From Maricaulis alexandrii (lineage in GTDB: Bacteria > Pseudomonadota > Alphaproteobacteria > Caulobacterales > Maricaulaceae), in the NCBI RefSeq assembly GCF_005871165.1, contig NZ_SWKP01000005.1, positions 583,451-647,450 of the forward strand: a stretch of DNA of 64,000 nt. Direction: 5' to 3'. Within the stretch, counting starts at the first letter, position 1. The number at the start of each line of letters is the position of its first letter. A program made the translations under genes and the position numbers. Positions 26,187-34,560 of the stretch are shown piece after piece. Under the pieces are notes generated by a model. It saw only the letters and a program-made list of their open reading frames with translations, made no database searches and was not told where the DNA came from.

Positions 26187-27296
26187 CTATTCGGCGGCGA
26201 TCCGCGACGGGGTGTGGATGCCGCATTCCGTCTTGGAGCGGCCGGACCAGCGCCCGGCGCGCACATCATCATCATCCTGGACCGGGGCCGTGCAGGGCCA
26301 GCAACCGATCGAGGCATACCCCATATCGCTCAGGGGATGACGCGGCAAATCGTAGCGCTGGAAATAATCCGTGACCTGCTGGGCAGACCAGGAGGCGAGC
26401 GGATTGACGCGGATGCGGCCATCGAGGCGTTCGACCACGGGCAGGGCCATGCGCTCACCGCCATGGAAGCGTTTGCGGCCGGTGATCAGGGCGTCGTAAT
26501 CGCCGATCACATTGTCCAGTGGACGCACCTTGCGCAGGGCGCAGCAGGCATCGGGGTCGCGCTGCCACAGCTTATCGTCCGGGTCCTCGGCCATGGCTTC
26601 CTCGGCCTGCGGGCGCACCATGCGGATATTGGTCAGGCCGAGCTGGTCGGTCAGGGCGCGCTGGTATTGCTCGGTCTGGGCGAACAGGCGGCCGGTATCG
26701 AGGAAGATGACCGGCGTGTCCGGCGCGACCTGGGAAATCATGTGCAGGCCGACCGCGGCCTCCGCCCCGAAGGAGGAGAGGATGGCGATCCGGCCGGTCC
26801 ACTCATTGCGGATGGCATCGCGCAGGATGTCGATCGCATCCGCGCCGCGATAGCGGGCATTGAGCGCGGCGAGGTCATCCTTGGGCGTGGCGGTGCGCTG
26901 GCCGAAGATCGGCGTGACGCGGTCCTGGGCCGGCTGATAGGCATGGGTGAAACGGGCGCGGGCCCTGGCCCAGTCGGCGTCCAGATCGGTCCGGTCCGGC
27001 GCGACATCGTCAAAGCCGACACGGTGGAGGAATTGCGCCTGGTCCGGGATCAGGTCGCCCACGGCACGCAGGCGGCCGGTATAGCCGGCGCGTTCGCGCA
27101 ACAGGGTGGCGAGGGAGAAGCCGCGCCCGTCCTTGAAGCTGGGAAAGCGGATATCGACCTGGACGGCACCGGAAATCTGCGTCGCGGCCTCTTGCCAGGG
27201 CGTGTCACCGTCGATCTCCACAATGGTCCCGCCGCCCGCTTCGATCTGGGCGTTGGAGACCTCGCGGGTCACGGTCTTGCGGTCAAGCTGCAGCAT
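26187..27296 (-). CDS. cysH: DUF934-CysH fusion: adenylyl-sulfate reductase
   Basis: 369 residues in two domains. Residues ~1-115 match DUF934 (IRFPSFKDGRGFSLATLLRER, core FKDGRGFS, then GRLRAVGD and DQAQFLHRVGFDD). Residues ~130-369 are a CysH reductase: SSFGAEAAVGLHM, FLDTGRLF, then CCALRKVRPL and GCWPCT, whose CC...CxxC set binds a 4Fe-4S cluster, and the catalytic Cys in KTECGIH. The cluster cysteines indicate an APS rather than PAPS substrate. AAGGAG seven bases before the ATG gives the start, which overlaps cysI by 14 bases. DUF934 is usually a separate gene next to cysH; here the two are one protein. Confidence 0.92.
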   Translation of the reverse strand: MLQLDRKTVTREVSNAQIEAGGGTIVEIDGDTPWQEAATQISGAVQVDIRFPSFKDGRGFSLATLLRERAGYTGRLRAVGDLIPDQAQFLHRVGFDDVAPDRTDLDADWARARARFTHAYQPAQDRVTPIFGQRTATPKDDLAALNARYRGADAIDILRDAIRNEWTGRIAILSSFGAEAAVGLHMISQVAPDTPVIFLDTGRLFAQTEQYQRALTDQLGLTNIRMVRPQAEEAMAEDPDDKLWQRDPDACCALRKVRPLDNVIGDYDALITGRKRFHGGERMALPVVERLDGRIRVNPLASWSAQQVTDYFQRYDLPRHPLSDMGYASIGCWPCTAPVQDDDDVRAGRWSGRSKTECGIHTPSRIAAE

Positions 27297-28920
27297 AGAT
27301 GGACTCCTTGAACGCATCCGGTCCGACACGGCGCAGCGTGTCGATGAAGCGTTCCTTTTCGTTCCGGATTTCCAGATAGGTATTGAGGGCGCGGACGATG
27401 GCGGCCGGCACGTCTTCGCCAGCCAGGCCCTTGCCGACAATATTGCCGATCGAGGCGTCCTTGCCGAAATTCCCGCCCAGCGTGATCTGGTAGAATTCCT
27501 CACCCCGCTTGTCGACGCCAAGCACGCCGATATGGGCGACATGATGGTGGCCGCAGGCATTGATGCAGCCATCGATCTTGATGGTGACATCCCCGACCTG
27601 GTCGGACAGGCCTTCCGCCTCGATCAGATTGGAGATCGACTGGGCGATCGGGATGGAGCGGGCATTGGCCAAAGCGCAATAATCCAGGCCCGGGCAGGCC
27701 ACGATATCGGTGGCGAGACCGGCATTGGCGGTGGCCAGGCCGGCCGCGACCAGACCGTCGAACACGGCTTCCAGATCGGAATTGCGGACATGGGGCAGGA
27801 CCAGATTCTGGTCCGGCGTGGCACGGGCTTCGTCGAAGCCGAACTTCTCGGCCAGATCGGCCACGGCCTCGAGCTGGACATCGGTGATGTCACCCGGCGT
27901 GCCGCCGATCGGCTTGAGGGAAATGACGACGCTGGACAGGCCCTCGACCTTGTGGTCGCGGCGATTGCGACGCAGCCAGGCTGCGAAGTCGGCGCGGCCG
28001 GTGGCCGGGATGGCGCTGCCGGTCGCGGCCGGCGGTTCGTCGAAGAAGGCCCGGATACGGGCGATCTCTTCAGCCGGCAGGACCAGATTGCTGTCGCGGA
28101 TCTCGTCCCATTCCGCTTCGGTCTGGCGCGCGAATTCCTCCGGCCCGATGGCCTCGACCAGCATCTTGATCCGGGCCTTGTAGAGATTGTCGCGGCGGCC
28201 ATGTTGATTGTAGACGCGCAGAATGGCGGTCAGGTAGGAGAGCAGGTCACGCGGCTCCAGGAAGTCGCGAATCCTGTGGCCCAGGCGCGGCGTGCGGCCC
28301 TGGCCGCCCCCGACCCAGACTTCAAACCCGGTCTCGCCGGCTTCGTTTTTCACCAGCTGCAGGCCGATATCATGGACGCGCAGACCGGCGCGGTCCTCGG
28401 ATGCGCCATTGACGGCGATCTTGAACTTGCGCGGCAGGAAGGTGAATTCCGGGTGGAAGGTCGACCATTGACGGATGATCTCCGCCCAGGGACGGCCATC
28501 CTCCAGCTCGTCCGCGGCAGCACCGGCGAACGGGTCGGTGGTGACATTGCGGATGCAATTGCCCGAAGTCTGGATCGCGTGCATCTCGACCGCGGCCAGC
28601 TCGTCCAGAATGTCCGGAATATCGGTCAGGGCCGGCCAGTTGTACTGGATATTGGTGCGCGTGGTGAAATGGCCATAGCCCTTGTCATACTCGCGGGCGA
28701 TGCGGCCGAGCACGCGCAGCTGGGCGCTGTTCATCGTGCCATAGGGAATGGCGACGCGGAGCATGTAGGCGTGCAGCTGCAGATAGACGCCATTCATCAG
28801 GCGCAGCGGTTTGAACTGGTCTTCGGTCAGGCGGCCATCAATGCGGCGCTCCACCTGGTCGCGGAATTCGGCAATCCGTTCGCGCACCATCTGGTGGTCA
28901 TATGTGTCGTACTTGTACAT
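27283..28920 (-). CDS. cysI: Siroheme-dependent sulfite (nitrite/sulfite) reductase
   Basis: 545 residues with two ferredoxin-reductase-like halves and two siroheme/4Fe-4S halves. Cluster ligands are in CPGLDYCALA (Cys-x5-Cys) and CINACGHHH (Cys-x3-Cys); the siroheme-binding Arg/Lys region is in GHFTTRTNIQYNW. It reduces sulfite to sulfide with six electrons, drawn from ferredoxin. The family includes nitrite reductases, but neighbours cysG, cysH and cysK argue for sulfite. It starts four bases after the DUF2849 stop. Confidence 0.93.
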   Translation of the reverse strand: MYKYDTYDHQMVRERIAEFRDQVERRIDGRLTEDQFKPLRLMNGVYLQLHAYMLRVAIPYGTMNSAQLRVLGRIAREYDKGYGHFTTRTNIQYNWPALTDIPDILDELAAVEMHAIQTSGNCIRNVTTDPFAGAAADELEDGRPWAEIIRQWSTFHPEFTFLPRKFKIAVNGASEDRAGLRVHDIGLQLVKNEAGETGFEVWVGGGQGRTPRLGHRIRDFLEPRDLLSYLTAILRVYNQHGRRDNLYKARIKMLVEAIGPEEFARQTEAEWDEIRDSNLVLPAEEIARIRAFFDEPPAATGSAIPATGRADFAAWLRRNRRDHKVEGLSSVVISLKPIGGTPGDITDVQLEAVADLAEKFGFDEARATPDQNLVLPHVRNSDLEAVFDGLVAAGLATANAGLATDIVACPGLDYCALANARSIPIAQSISNLIEAEGLSDQVGDVTIKIDGCINACGHHHVAHIGVLGVDKRGEEFYQITLGGNFGKDASIGNIVGKGLAGEDVPAAIVRALNTYLEIRNEKERFIDTLRRVGPDAFKESIYAAA

Positions 28921-28924
28921 AGGG

Positions 28925-29215
28925 TCAGGCGGCCTTGCGGCTGGCGTTCACGGTTTTGGTGGAGCCCGTCGTCGGGCCGGTGAGGCGGATGCCCTCGCGG
29001 CGCCATTTCTGGCCGCCGGGCGCGTCATCCTCGATCTCGATCAGATAGGGGCCGACGGCGATGGCCGGTTCGGCTTCGGCCTCGGCCAGGCGGGCTTCGG
29101 CGGTGGCGTCATCGGCCAGGCGTTCGGCCCGGGCCAGATCCTCGGTCCACTCCCCCTCGGCGGTGCGATAGATCACCCGGCCATCGGTGAGGCGGTTGGC
29201 TGTGATCGTTTTCAT
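28925..29215 (-). CDS. DUF2849 small protein of the cys operon
   Basis: 96 residues. The opening TITANRLTDGRVIYRT matches DUF2849, a small family found almost only between cysG and cysI in alphaproteobacteria. The middle is rich in Ala and Glu (ARLAEAEAEPAIAVGPYLIEI, core EAEAEPAIAVG) and the tail is basic. No membrane segment. Its role is unknown; constant association suggests help in siroheme delivery or sulfite reductase assembly. Its ATG overlaps the cysG stop by four bases (ATGA). Confidence 0.85.
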   Translation of the reverse strand: MKTITANRLTDGRVIYRTAEGEWTEDLARAERLADDATAEARLAEAEAEPAIAVGPYLIEIEDDAPGGQKWRREGIRLTGPTTGSTKTVNASRKAA

Positions 29216-30615
29216 GCGCTCTGCTCCAGCAGGGTTTTCGTGTCGGTTCCGGTGGCGGTGGAGGCGGCGATGGCGACGCTCTCGCCGACCATGATGATGG
29301 TGGGGCCGCTGATGGCTTCGCGGACCACGAGATCGGCCAGTTCGCCCAGCGTGCCGAAGACGCGGCGCTCATTCTCATGCGTGCCGTTCTCGATCAGGGC
29401 GAGCGGTGTGGACGCCTCGCGGCCGGCCGCGATCAGCTTGCGCTGGATCTCCGGCGCGGCGCCGACGCCCATATAGAAGACGCTGGTGGAGTTCGGGGCG
29501 GACAGGGTGCGGTAATCGGCGTCCGGACCGTCCTTCTTCACCACGCCCGAGGCGAAGGTGACCGACTGGGCATGATCACGATGGGTCAGCGGGATGCCGG
29601 CCGAGGCGGCGCAGGCCATGGCGGCGGTGATGCCCGGCGTAACCTCGACGCGGATGCCGGCGGCGCGGACGATTTCCATCTCCTCGCCACCGCGGCCGAA
29701 GATGAAGGGGTCGCCGCCCTTGATGCGGACGACGCGCTGGCCCTTGCGGGCTTCGCGAATGAGAATCTGGCCGATCTCGTCCTGCGGAACGGGATGATGA
29801 CCCTTGGTCTTGCCGACATCGATGCGATGGGCATCGCGGCGGGCCAGATCCATCACGCCCTGGCTGACCAGGCGGTCATGGACGATGACATCGGCTTCGC
29901 GCAGCAGGCGGGCGGCTTTCAGCGTCAGCAGGTCCGGATCACCCGGGCCGGCGCCGACCAGATGGACGATGCCGGTCCGATCGGTGGTCTCGCCATTGAG
30001 CTGGCGGAGCATTTCGCGCCGGGCCGCGCTGGTGTCGCCGGACAGGACCAGGTCACGGGCCTTGCCGCGCAGGGCTTTTTCCCAGAAGGCGCGGCGGTCG
30101 TCGAATTTCGTCAGGACCGACTTCACCGTGCCGCGCAGTTCGCGGGCCAGATCGGCCAGACCGCCAATGCGGGCGGGCAGGACCTGTTCGATCGCGGCGC
30201 GGATGTCCACGGAGAGGACGGGCGCCGCCCCGCCGGAAGCGATGGAGACGACAATGCCGTCACGGTCGACAATGGCCGGGGTCTGGAAATCCGAGGCGGC
30301 CGGGCTGTCGACGATATTGACCGGGATGCCCAGGCGGCGGCCGGTCCGCGCCAGGGCCTCGACCGGGATATCGTCCGATCCTGCGATGAAGAGAAGAGCC
30401 GCGCCACGAAGGTCTCGCCGGGTCGGCATCCGGCGTAAAATCTCCGCATATTGGGCGATATCCGAAGCAACAGGATCGGTATCCGTACCGGTGAACCACA
30501 GCAACCGGGCCGGGGAGCGAGCGAAGAGGCGTGCCTTCGGTTCCGCCATCGGGCCTGACCCGACAACGATCACCGTGCGCCCATCTAGGGGAATGGAGGC
30601 TGGAAAGACACGCAT
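29212..30615 (-). CDS. cysG: Siroheme synthase (SUMT plus precorrin-2 dehydrogenase/ferrochelatase)
   Basis: 467 residues, the length of trifunctional CysG. The N-terminal dehydrogenase/chelatase domain starts FPASIPLDGRTVIVVGSG; the C-terminal uroporphyrinogen methyltransferase has LVGAGPGDPDLLTLKAARLL (core GAGPGDPDLLT), VIVHDRLVS and RIKGGDPFIFGRGGEE (core KGGDPFIFGRGG). It makes siroheme for the sulfite reductase encoded downstream. The start (MRVFPAS) has AAGAG seven bases upstream. First gene of the cys operon. Confidence 0.93.
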   Translation of the reverse strand: MRVFPASIPLDGRTVIVVGSGPMAEPKARLFARSPARLLWFTGTDTDPVASDIAQYAEILRRMPTRRDLRGAALLFIAGSDDIPVEALARTGRRLGIPVNIVDSPAASDFQTPAIVDRDGIVVSIASGGAAPVLSVDIRAAIEQVLPARIGGLADLARELRGTVKSVLTKFDDRRAFWEKALRGKARDLVLSGDTSAARREMLRQLNGETTDRTGIVHLVGAGPGDPDLLTLKAARLLREADVIVHDRLVSQGVMDLARRDAHRIDVGKTKGHHPVPQDEIGQILIREARKGQRVVRIKGGDPFIFGRGGEEMEIVRAAGIRVEVTPGITAAMACAASAGIPLTHRDHAQSVTFASGVVKKDGPDADYRTLSAPNSTSVFYMGVGAAPEIQRKLIAAGREASTPLALIENGTHENERRVFGTLGELADLVVREAISGPTIIMVGESVAIAASTATGTDTKTLLEQSA

Positions 30616-30659
30616 CGAAAACTCTTGTTGATCCTGCGCCCTCGTGGCGCGACACACGC

Positions 30660-30727
30660 AATATTTCTATTCGATGCCCCCATTTCAAACGACGTTTCTT
30701 GGCATTTCAGATTAGAAAATCTAAAGT
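30660..30727. promoter_or_regulatory. Divergent cysG/lysR promoter region with LysR-type dyad
   Basis: Minus strand: TTGAAA (30688-30683), 17 bases, AATATT (30665-30660), giving a start near 30653. Plus strand: TTGGCA (30699-30704), 17 bases, TAAAGT (30722-30727). The dyad AGATT-AGAA-AATCT (30709-30722) is centred about 62 bases upstream of the cys start, the usual LysR recognition-site position, and inside the regulator's own promoter, which fits activation of cys and autorepression. Confidence 0.6.
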
Positions 30728-30733
30728 GAGGCC

Positions 30734-31669
30734 ATGGCTCGTTCCTCCCGCCTTCCCCCGCTCAATGCGCTGCGTGCCTTCGAGGCTGCGGCGCGTCTGG
30801 AAAGTTTTGCCCGCGCCGCCGATGAATTGGCGGTGACGCCGGGGGCGATCTCCCAGCAGATCCGCTCGCTGGAAGAGCATGTCGGCGCCGCCCTCTTCGT
30901 GCGGGAAGGGCGGGGGCTGAGCCTGACCGAGGCCGGCCGGGCGGCCGCCAATGTGGCGTCGGAGGCCTTTGAAACCCTGGAGCGGGCCGTCTCATTGATG
31001 CGCCAGCCCCTGCAGCGCCGGGCCCTGACGGTCTCCGTCGCGCCCTCCTTCGCCGGCAAATGGCTGGCGCCGCGCCTGTTCCGCTTCCAGGAAAACCATC
31101 CGGAGCTGGAAGTCTGGATCGCGGCGACCTCGGAACGGGTGGACCTGTCGGCCGGGGCCGCTGATCTGGGCATTCGTTATGGTCCGGGCGGCGACATGAC
31201 ACTGAATGAGGAACGCCTCCTGCCCGAGGAAGTCCTGCCGGTCTGCTCGCCGGACCTGTTGCGCGCCGGGGTGGAGTTGCGGCGTCCGCGGGATCTGGCC
31301 GACCAGACCCTGCTGCACGATGCCTCGCCGGAAACCGAAGTGGACGGCGCCGACTGGGCCTCCTGGCTCAAGGCCCGCAATGTCCGCGGCGTTGATACAG
31401 CGCGGGGCGTCCGCTTCAACCAGTCCGCCCTGGTGATCGATGCGGCGGTGGCCGGACGCGGCGTGGCCCTGGCCAAGCGCGCCCTGGCGCAGAATGACCT
31501 GGCCTCAGGCCGGTTGGTGGCGCTGTTCGCGGACGGGACGACGCCCGTGCGCTCGGCCTATCACATCGTGACGGCGCGCAACCGGCCGCTTTCGCCGGAT
31601 GCGGAGGCGTTTATTGCCTGGCTGAGGAGTGAGGCGCGGGAGCATGAGCATTCGGTGGATGAGCTTTAG
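30734..31669 (+). CDS. LysR-type transcriptional regulator, GcvA-like subgroup
   Basis: 311 residues. The N-terminal winged helix-turn-helix reads LNALRAFEAAARLESFARAADEL (core AFEAAARLESF) then VTPGAISQQIRSLEE, the sequence style of the GcvA/AmpR subgroup. The substrate-binding domain starts at about 95 (LTVSVAPSFAGKWLAPRL). Divergent from cysG with a dyad in the shared promoter, it is the natural candidate to control the sulfate operon, although the ligand cannot be told from sequence. The ATG lies very close to a possible -10, so the leader is short. Confidence 0.88.
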   Translation: MARSSRLPPLNALRAFEAAARLESFARAADELAVTPGAISQQIRSLEEHVGAALFVREGRGLSLTEAGRAAANVASEAFETLERAVSLMRQPLQRRALTVSVAPSFAGKWLAPRLFRFQENHPELEVWIAATSERVDLSAGAADLGIRYGPGGDMTLNEERLLPEEVLPVCSPDLLRAGVELRRPRDLADQTLLHDASPETEVDGADWASWLKARNVRGVDTARGVRFNQSALVIDAAVAGRGVALAKRALAQNDLASGRLVALFADGTTPVRSAYHIVTARNRPLSPDAEAFIAWLRSEAREHEHSVDEL

Positions 31670-31677
31670 GTTTGCTG

Positions 31678-31735
31678 GCGCTTCGCGCTGCCCCTGATCC
31701 GACTTTTGAGCGCTTTATCCAGCAAGGGCTTGGCG
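31678..31735. repeat. Degenerate fragment of repeat family 2
   Basis: GGCGCTTCGCGCTGCCCCTGATCCG is nearly the start of the family 2 unit at 23586 (cores GGCGCTTCGCGCTGCC and ATCCG); the following CCAGCAAGGGC resembles its CCCGCAAGGGG block. It lies beside the low-GC membrane protein gene. Confidence 0.45.
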
Positions 31736-31784
31736 GCTCTGGGGCAGGATGAGCCAGGGCGCTTTTTCGCCAATGAAACGTTCT

Positions 31785-32525
31785 CTATGCAGTTCCCAGG
31801 CGATAGGGAAATGCGCTCTTCGTGCCGCTTCCAAATAACTTGTTCTTCTTGGGGAATTTTTGGTTCAGCTTCTGGTTGATTTGGTCGGTCAGAGAGTTGG
31901 ACAATCTATTGGAATCTTTTGCGATTTCTACTAGCTCTGAGGCTAGTCCTCTAACTTCTCCGATCCGTCTTAGCAGACCAGCATTTCCTTCGCTGGAAAA
32001 AGCCGAAGTCATCAACCCGCCGGTTGTATTTCCTTCCTCAATTGTCGAATGCTCGTCCAGCATTTCTGCGAGCTCCAGGCGGAGTTTGCTGTAGTAATTC
32101 GTAGCGTGCACAAGTGAGTTCCTGAAAAGAATCAATTGATTGAAGTTATTTGTTATTTCGTCTCCCAGGTCCTCAATTGCGAAGCTCGTGCACTCGATCG
32201 GTGTAGTAAAATTGTCGTCTCTTGAGGACACGAACGGAAGAATAGCGGCCCAATAATTGCGTTCATCAAATAGAACGCCGGCTTTGTTTATTTGCCGCAT
32301 TGTTGGGCGGTATATTGAAGCCACGTCATTTATAAGCCTTGTTGCGTGGGTGACAAAAATGATCCCATTCGCGAATCTTTGCTTTCTTTTGCTCTTGGTG
32401 TCAAAATACACCGCTGTTAGCAAGGATATGGCGCCACCTATTACGACGCCAAGCAAAGGAAAGATAAGCGTTTCCCAGAGTGAACTTGCTGTAGTTTGGC
32501 CTACCTGTGCGAATACATATTGCAA
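31785..32525 (-). CDS. Membrane-anchored protein of unknown function, atypical composition
   Basis: 246 residues. One membrane segment near the N-terminus (LIFPLLGVVIGGAISLLTAVYF, about 20-41) is followed by a basic stretch (DTKSKRKQR) and a soluble, mostly helical cytoplasmic domain. Base composition is much more AT-rich than the neighbours, and the flanks hold non-coding AT-rich sequence and a repeat fragment, which indicates horizontal transfer. The start is TTG with AGGA eight bases before; no ATG lies nearby in frame. No family is recognised. Single-span anchors with helical cytosolic domains occur in some defence proteins, but nothing here proves such a role. Confidence 0.65.
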   Translation of the reverse strand: MQYVFAQVGQTTASSLWETLIFPLLGVVIGGAISLLTAVYFDTKSKRKQRFANGIIFVTHATRLINDVASIYRPTMRQINKAGVLFDERNYWAAILPFVSSRDDNFTTPIECTSFAIEDLGDEITNNFNQLILFRNSLVHATNYYSKLRLELAEMLDEHSTIEEGNTTGGLMTSAFSSEGNAGLLRRIGEVRGLASELVEIAKDSNRLSNSLTDQINQKLNQKFPKKNKLFGSGTKSAFPYRLGTA

Positions 32526-32763
32526 TTTCGGATTCCTGCACGACTCGCTCGCAGCTCATAGTTTAGCGATTCTCCTCGACTCGGTCAGGCGCATTTCTGC
32601 AACTCACTCTCAGCTGCAAACATATCCGTTCACATCTCGTGGTTTTACAAGGGAATTCGCTTGACCCGCTGCGCGTAACGGATGTGAGAATGGACGCAAG
32701 AAAAGCGGGCCCTTTCTCGCGGTCTGCGCAACAAATTGCGGGCAATTGCCCGGGGTGAGGAGC
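32526..32763. other. Intergenic region before the oxidoreductase operon
   Basis: The left part keeps the AT-rich character of the adjacent acquired gene; composition changes near 32650. TTGACC at 32662-32667 could be a -35 element for the operon at 32764, but no good -10 is found. No gene seen. Confidence 0.3.
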
Positions 32764-34560
32764 ATGAAGCCGACCGATACGCGCGATCCCGACTATTATC
32801 ACAAGGTCGTGGATTGCCAGTGGGCGTGCCCGGCACACACGCCGGTTCCCGAATATATCCGCCTGATCGCTCAGGGGAAATTTACCGAAGCCTATCTCGT
32901 CAACCGGCGTTCGAATGTCTTTCCGGGCATTCTGGGCCGGGTGTGCGACCGGCCCTGCGAGCCGGCCTGCCGGCGCGGGCGCGTGGAAGAGGAGCCGGTG
33001 GCGATCTGCCGGCTCAAACGCGTGGCCGCCGACAATCGCGACGAGGTCAGCCATCTCGTGCCGCAAAAACCGGCGCAGACGAATGGCAAGAAGATCGCCC
33101 TGGTCGGCGCCGGTCCGGCCTCGCTGACCGTGGCCAATGACCTGGCGCCGTTGGGCTATGAATGCACCGTGTTCGAGGCGCACCATCGTCCCGGCGGTCT
33201 GATGATCTCCAACATTCCCTCCTTCCGCCTGCCGGAAGAAGTGCTGGATGAGGAGATCGGCTATATCGAGAAGATGGGCGTCGAGATCAAACTCAACTCC
33301 CGGATCGAAAGCCTGAAAGGCCTGATGGATGAGGGCTATGACGCCGTCTTCATCGGTTCCGGCGCCCCCAAGGGCAAGGACCTCAAGATCGAGGGCCGCG
33401 ACGAAGCCGACGCCAATATCCATATCGGTATCGACTGGCTGGAAAGCGTCGCCTTCGAGCATGTCGAAAAGATCGGCAAGCGCGTCCTGATCATCGGCGT
33501 TGGCAATACCGCGATGGATTGCTGCCGCACCTCGCTGCGCCTGGGCGCGGATGATGTGAAGGTGATGGCCCGCAAGCCGCGGCAATTCTTCAAGGCCTCC
33601 CCCTGGGAGCTGGAGGATGCCGAGGACGAGAATGTCGAGATCATCGTCAACCACTCGCCCAAGCGCTTCGTCGTCGAAGACGGCAAGCTGACCGGGATGG
33701 AGTTCGAGCTCATGGAGTACGAGCTCGACGCGGATGGTGAGATCACCGAGACCCGCAAGGCCGGCACCAAGATCATCCCGTGCGACGATGTCATCCTGGC
33801 TATCGGCCAGGAAAACGCCTTCCCCTGGATCGAGCGCGATCTGGGCATCGAGTTCGACAAGTGGGGCGTGCCGCTGGTCGATGAGACGACCCATGCCTCC
33901 ACCCTGCCGGGTGTCTTCTTCGGCGGCGACAGCGCCTTCGGTCCGAAGAACATCATCTGGGCGGTCGAGCACGGCCACCAGGCGGCGATCTCCATCCACA
34001 AGCATTGCGAGGGCGAGGCGCTGGACGAGCGCCTGCCGCGCGGCGTCAATCTGGCCTCGGCCAAGATGGGCGTGAATGAATGGATGTATTCCAATTCCTA
34101 TGACGGTTCCCACCGCCGCGACATGCCGCTGGTGGAGCTCCAGGAACGCCTGTCCAACCGCAAGATGGAAGTCGAGCTGGGCTTTGATGCGGAACGGATC
34201 GCGACCGAGGTTCAGCGCTGTCTGAACTGCGACGTCCAGACCGTGTTCGAGGCGCCGCTCTGCAAGGAGTGCGATGCCTGTCTGGACATTTGTCCGGTCG
34301 ATTGCCTGGCGATCGTGCCCGATGGCGAGGAAGACGCGCTGCGCGCCAGCTTGCGCGTGCCGGCGACGAACAAGGAGCAGGCGCTCTATGTCTCCGCGCC
34401 GCTCAAGGATACCGGCCGGGTGATGATCAAGGATGAGAATTTGTGCCTGCATTGCGGCCTGTGCGCCGAACGCTGCCCGACGGCGGCCTGGGACATGCAG
34501 GATGCGGACATCTTCATTCCGCACGTCGACAATGAAGCCGGGAAGGTAGCGGCGGAATGA
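32764..34560 (+). CDS. GltD-like NAD(P)H/FAD oxidoreductase with 4Fe-4S ferredoxin tail
   Basis: 598 residues. The N-terminus has the cysteine pattern of glutamate synthase small subunits (CQWACPAHTPVPEY, then GRVCDRPCEPACRRG). Two Rossmann motifs follow: ALVGAGPASLTVANDL for FAD and LIIGVGNTAMDCCRTSL for NAD(P). The C-terminus adds two ferredoxin motifs, CKECDACLDICPVDC and CLHCGLCAERCP. TGAGGAG precedes the ATG closely. It is coupled by a four-base overlap to the 2-oxoacid oxidoreductase alpha gene, so it most likely exchanges electrons between that enzyme and NAD(P)H. Confidence 0.88.
   Translation: MKPTDTRDPDYYHKVVDCQWACPAHTPVPEYIRLIAQGKFTEAYLVNRRSNVFPGILGRVCDRPCEPACRRGRVEEEPVAICRLKRVAADNRDEVSHLVPQKPAQTNGKKIALVGAGPASLTVANDLAPLGYECTVFEAHHRPGGLMISNIPSFRLPEEVLDEEIGYIEKMGVEIKLNSRIESLKGLMDEGYDAVFIGSGAPKGKDLKIEGRDEADANIHIGIDWLESVAFEHVEKIGKRVLIIGVGNTAMDCCRTSLRLGADDVKVMARKPRQFFKASPWELEDAEDENVEIIVNHSPKRFVVEDGKLTGMEFELMEYELDADGEITETRKAGTKIIPCDDVILAIGQENAFPWIERDLGIEFDKWGVPLVDETTHASTLPGVFFGGDSAFGPKNIIWAVEHGHQAAISIHKHCEGEALDERLPRGVNLASAKMGVNEWMYSNSYDGSHRRDMPLVELQERLSNRKMEVELGFDAERIATEVQRCLNCDVQTVFEAPLCKECDACLDICPVDCLAIVPDGEEDALRASLRVPATNKEQALYVSAPLKDTGRVMIKDENLCLHCGLCAERCPTAAWDMQDADIFIPHVDNEAGKVAAE

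Noticed and set aside
27106..28983. Long plus-strand frame over cysI and cysH
   Set aside because: The opposite strand has unmistakable siroheme and cluster motifs; this frame has none.
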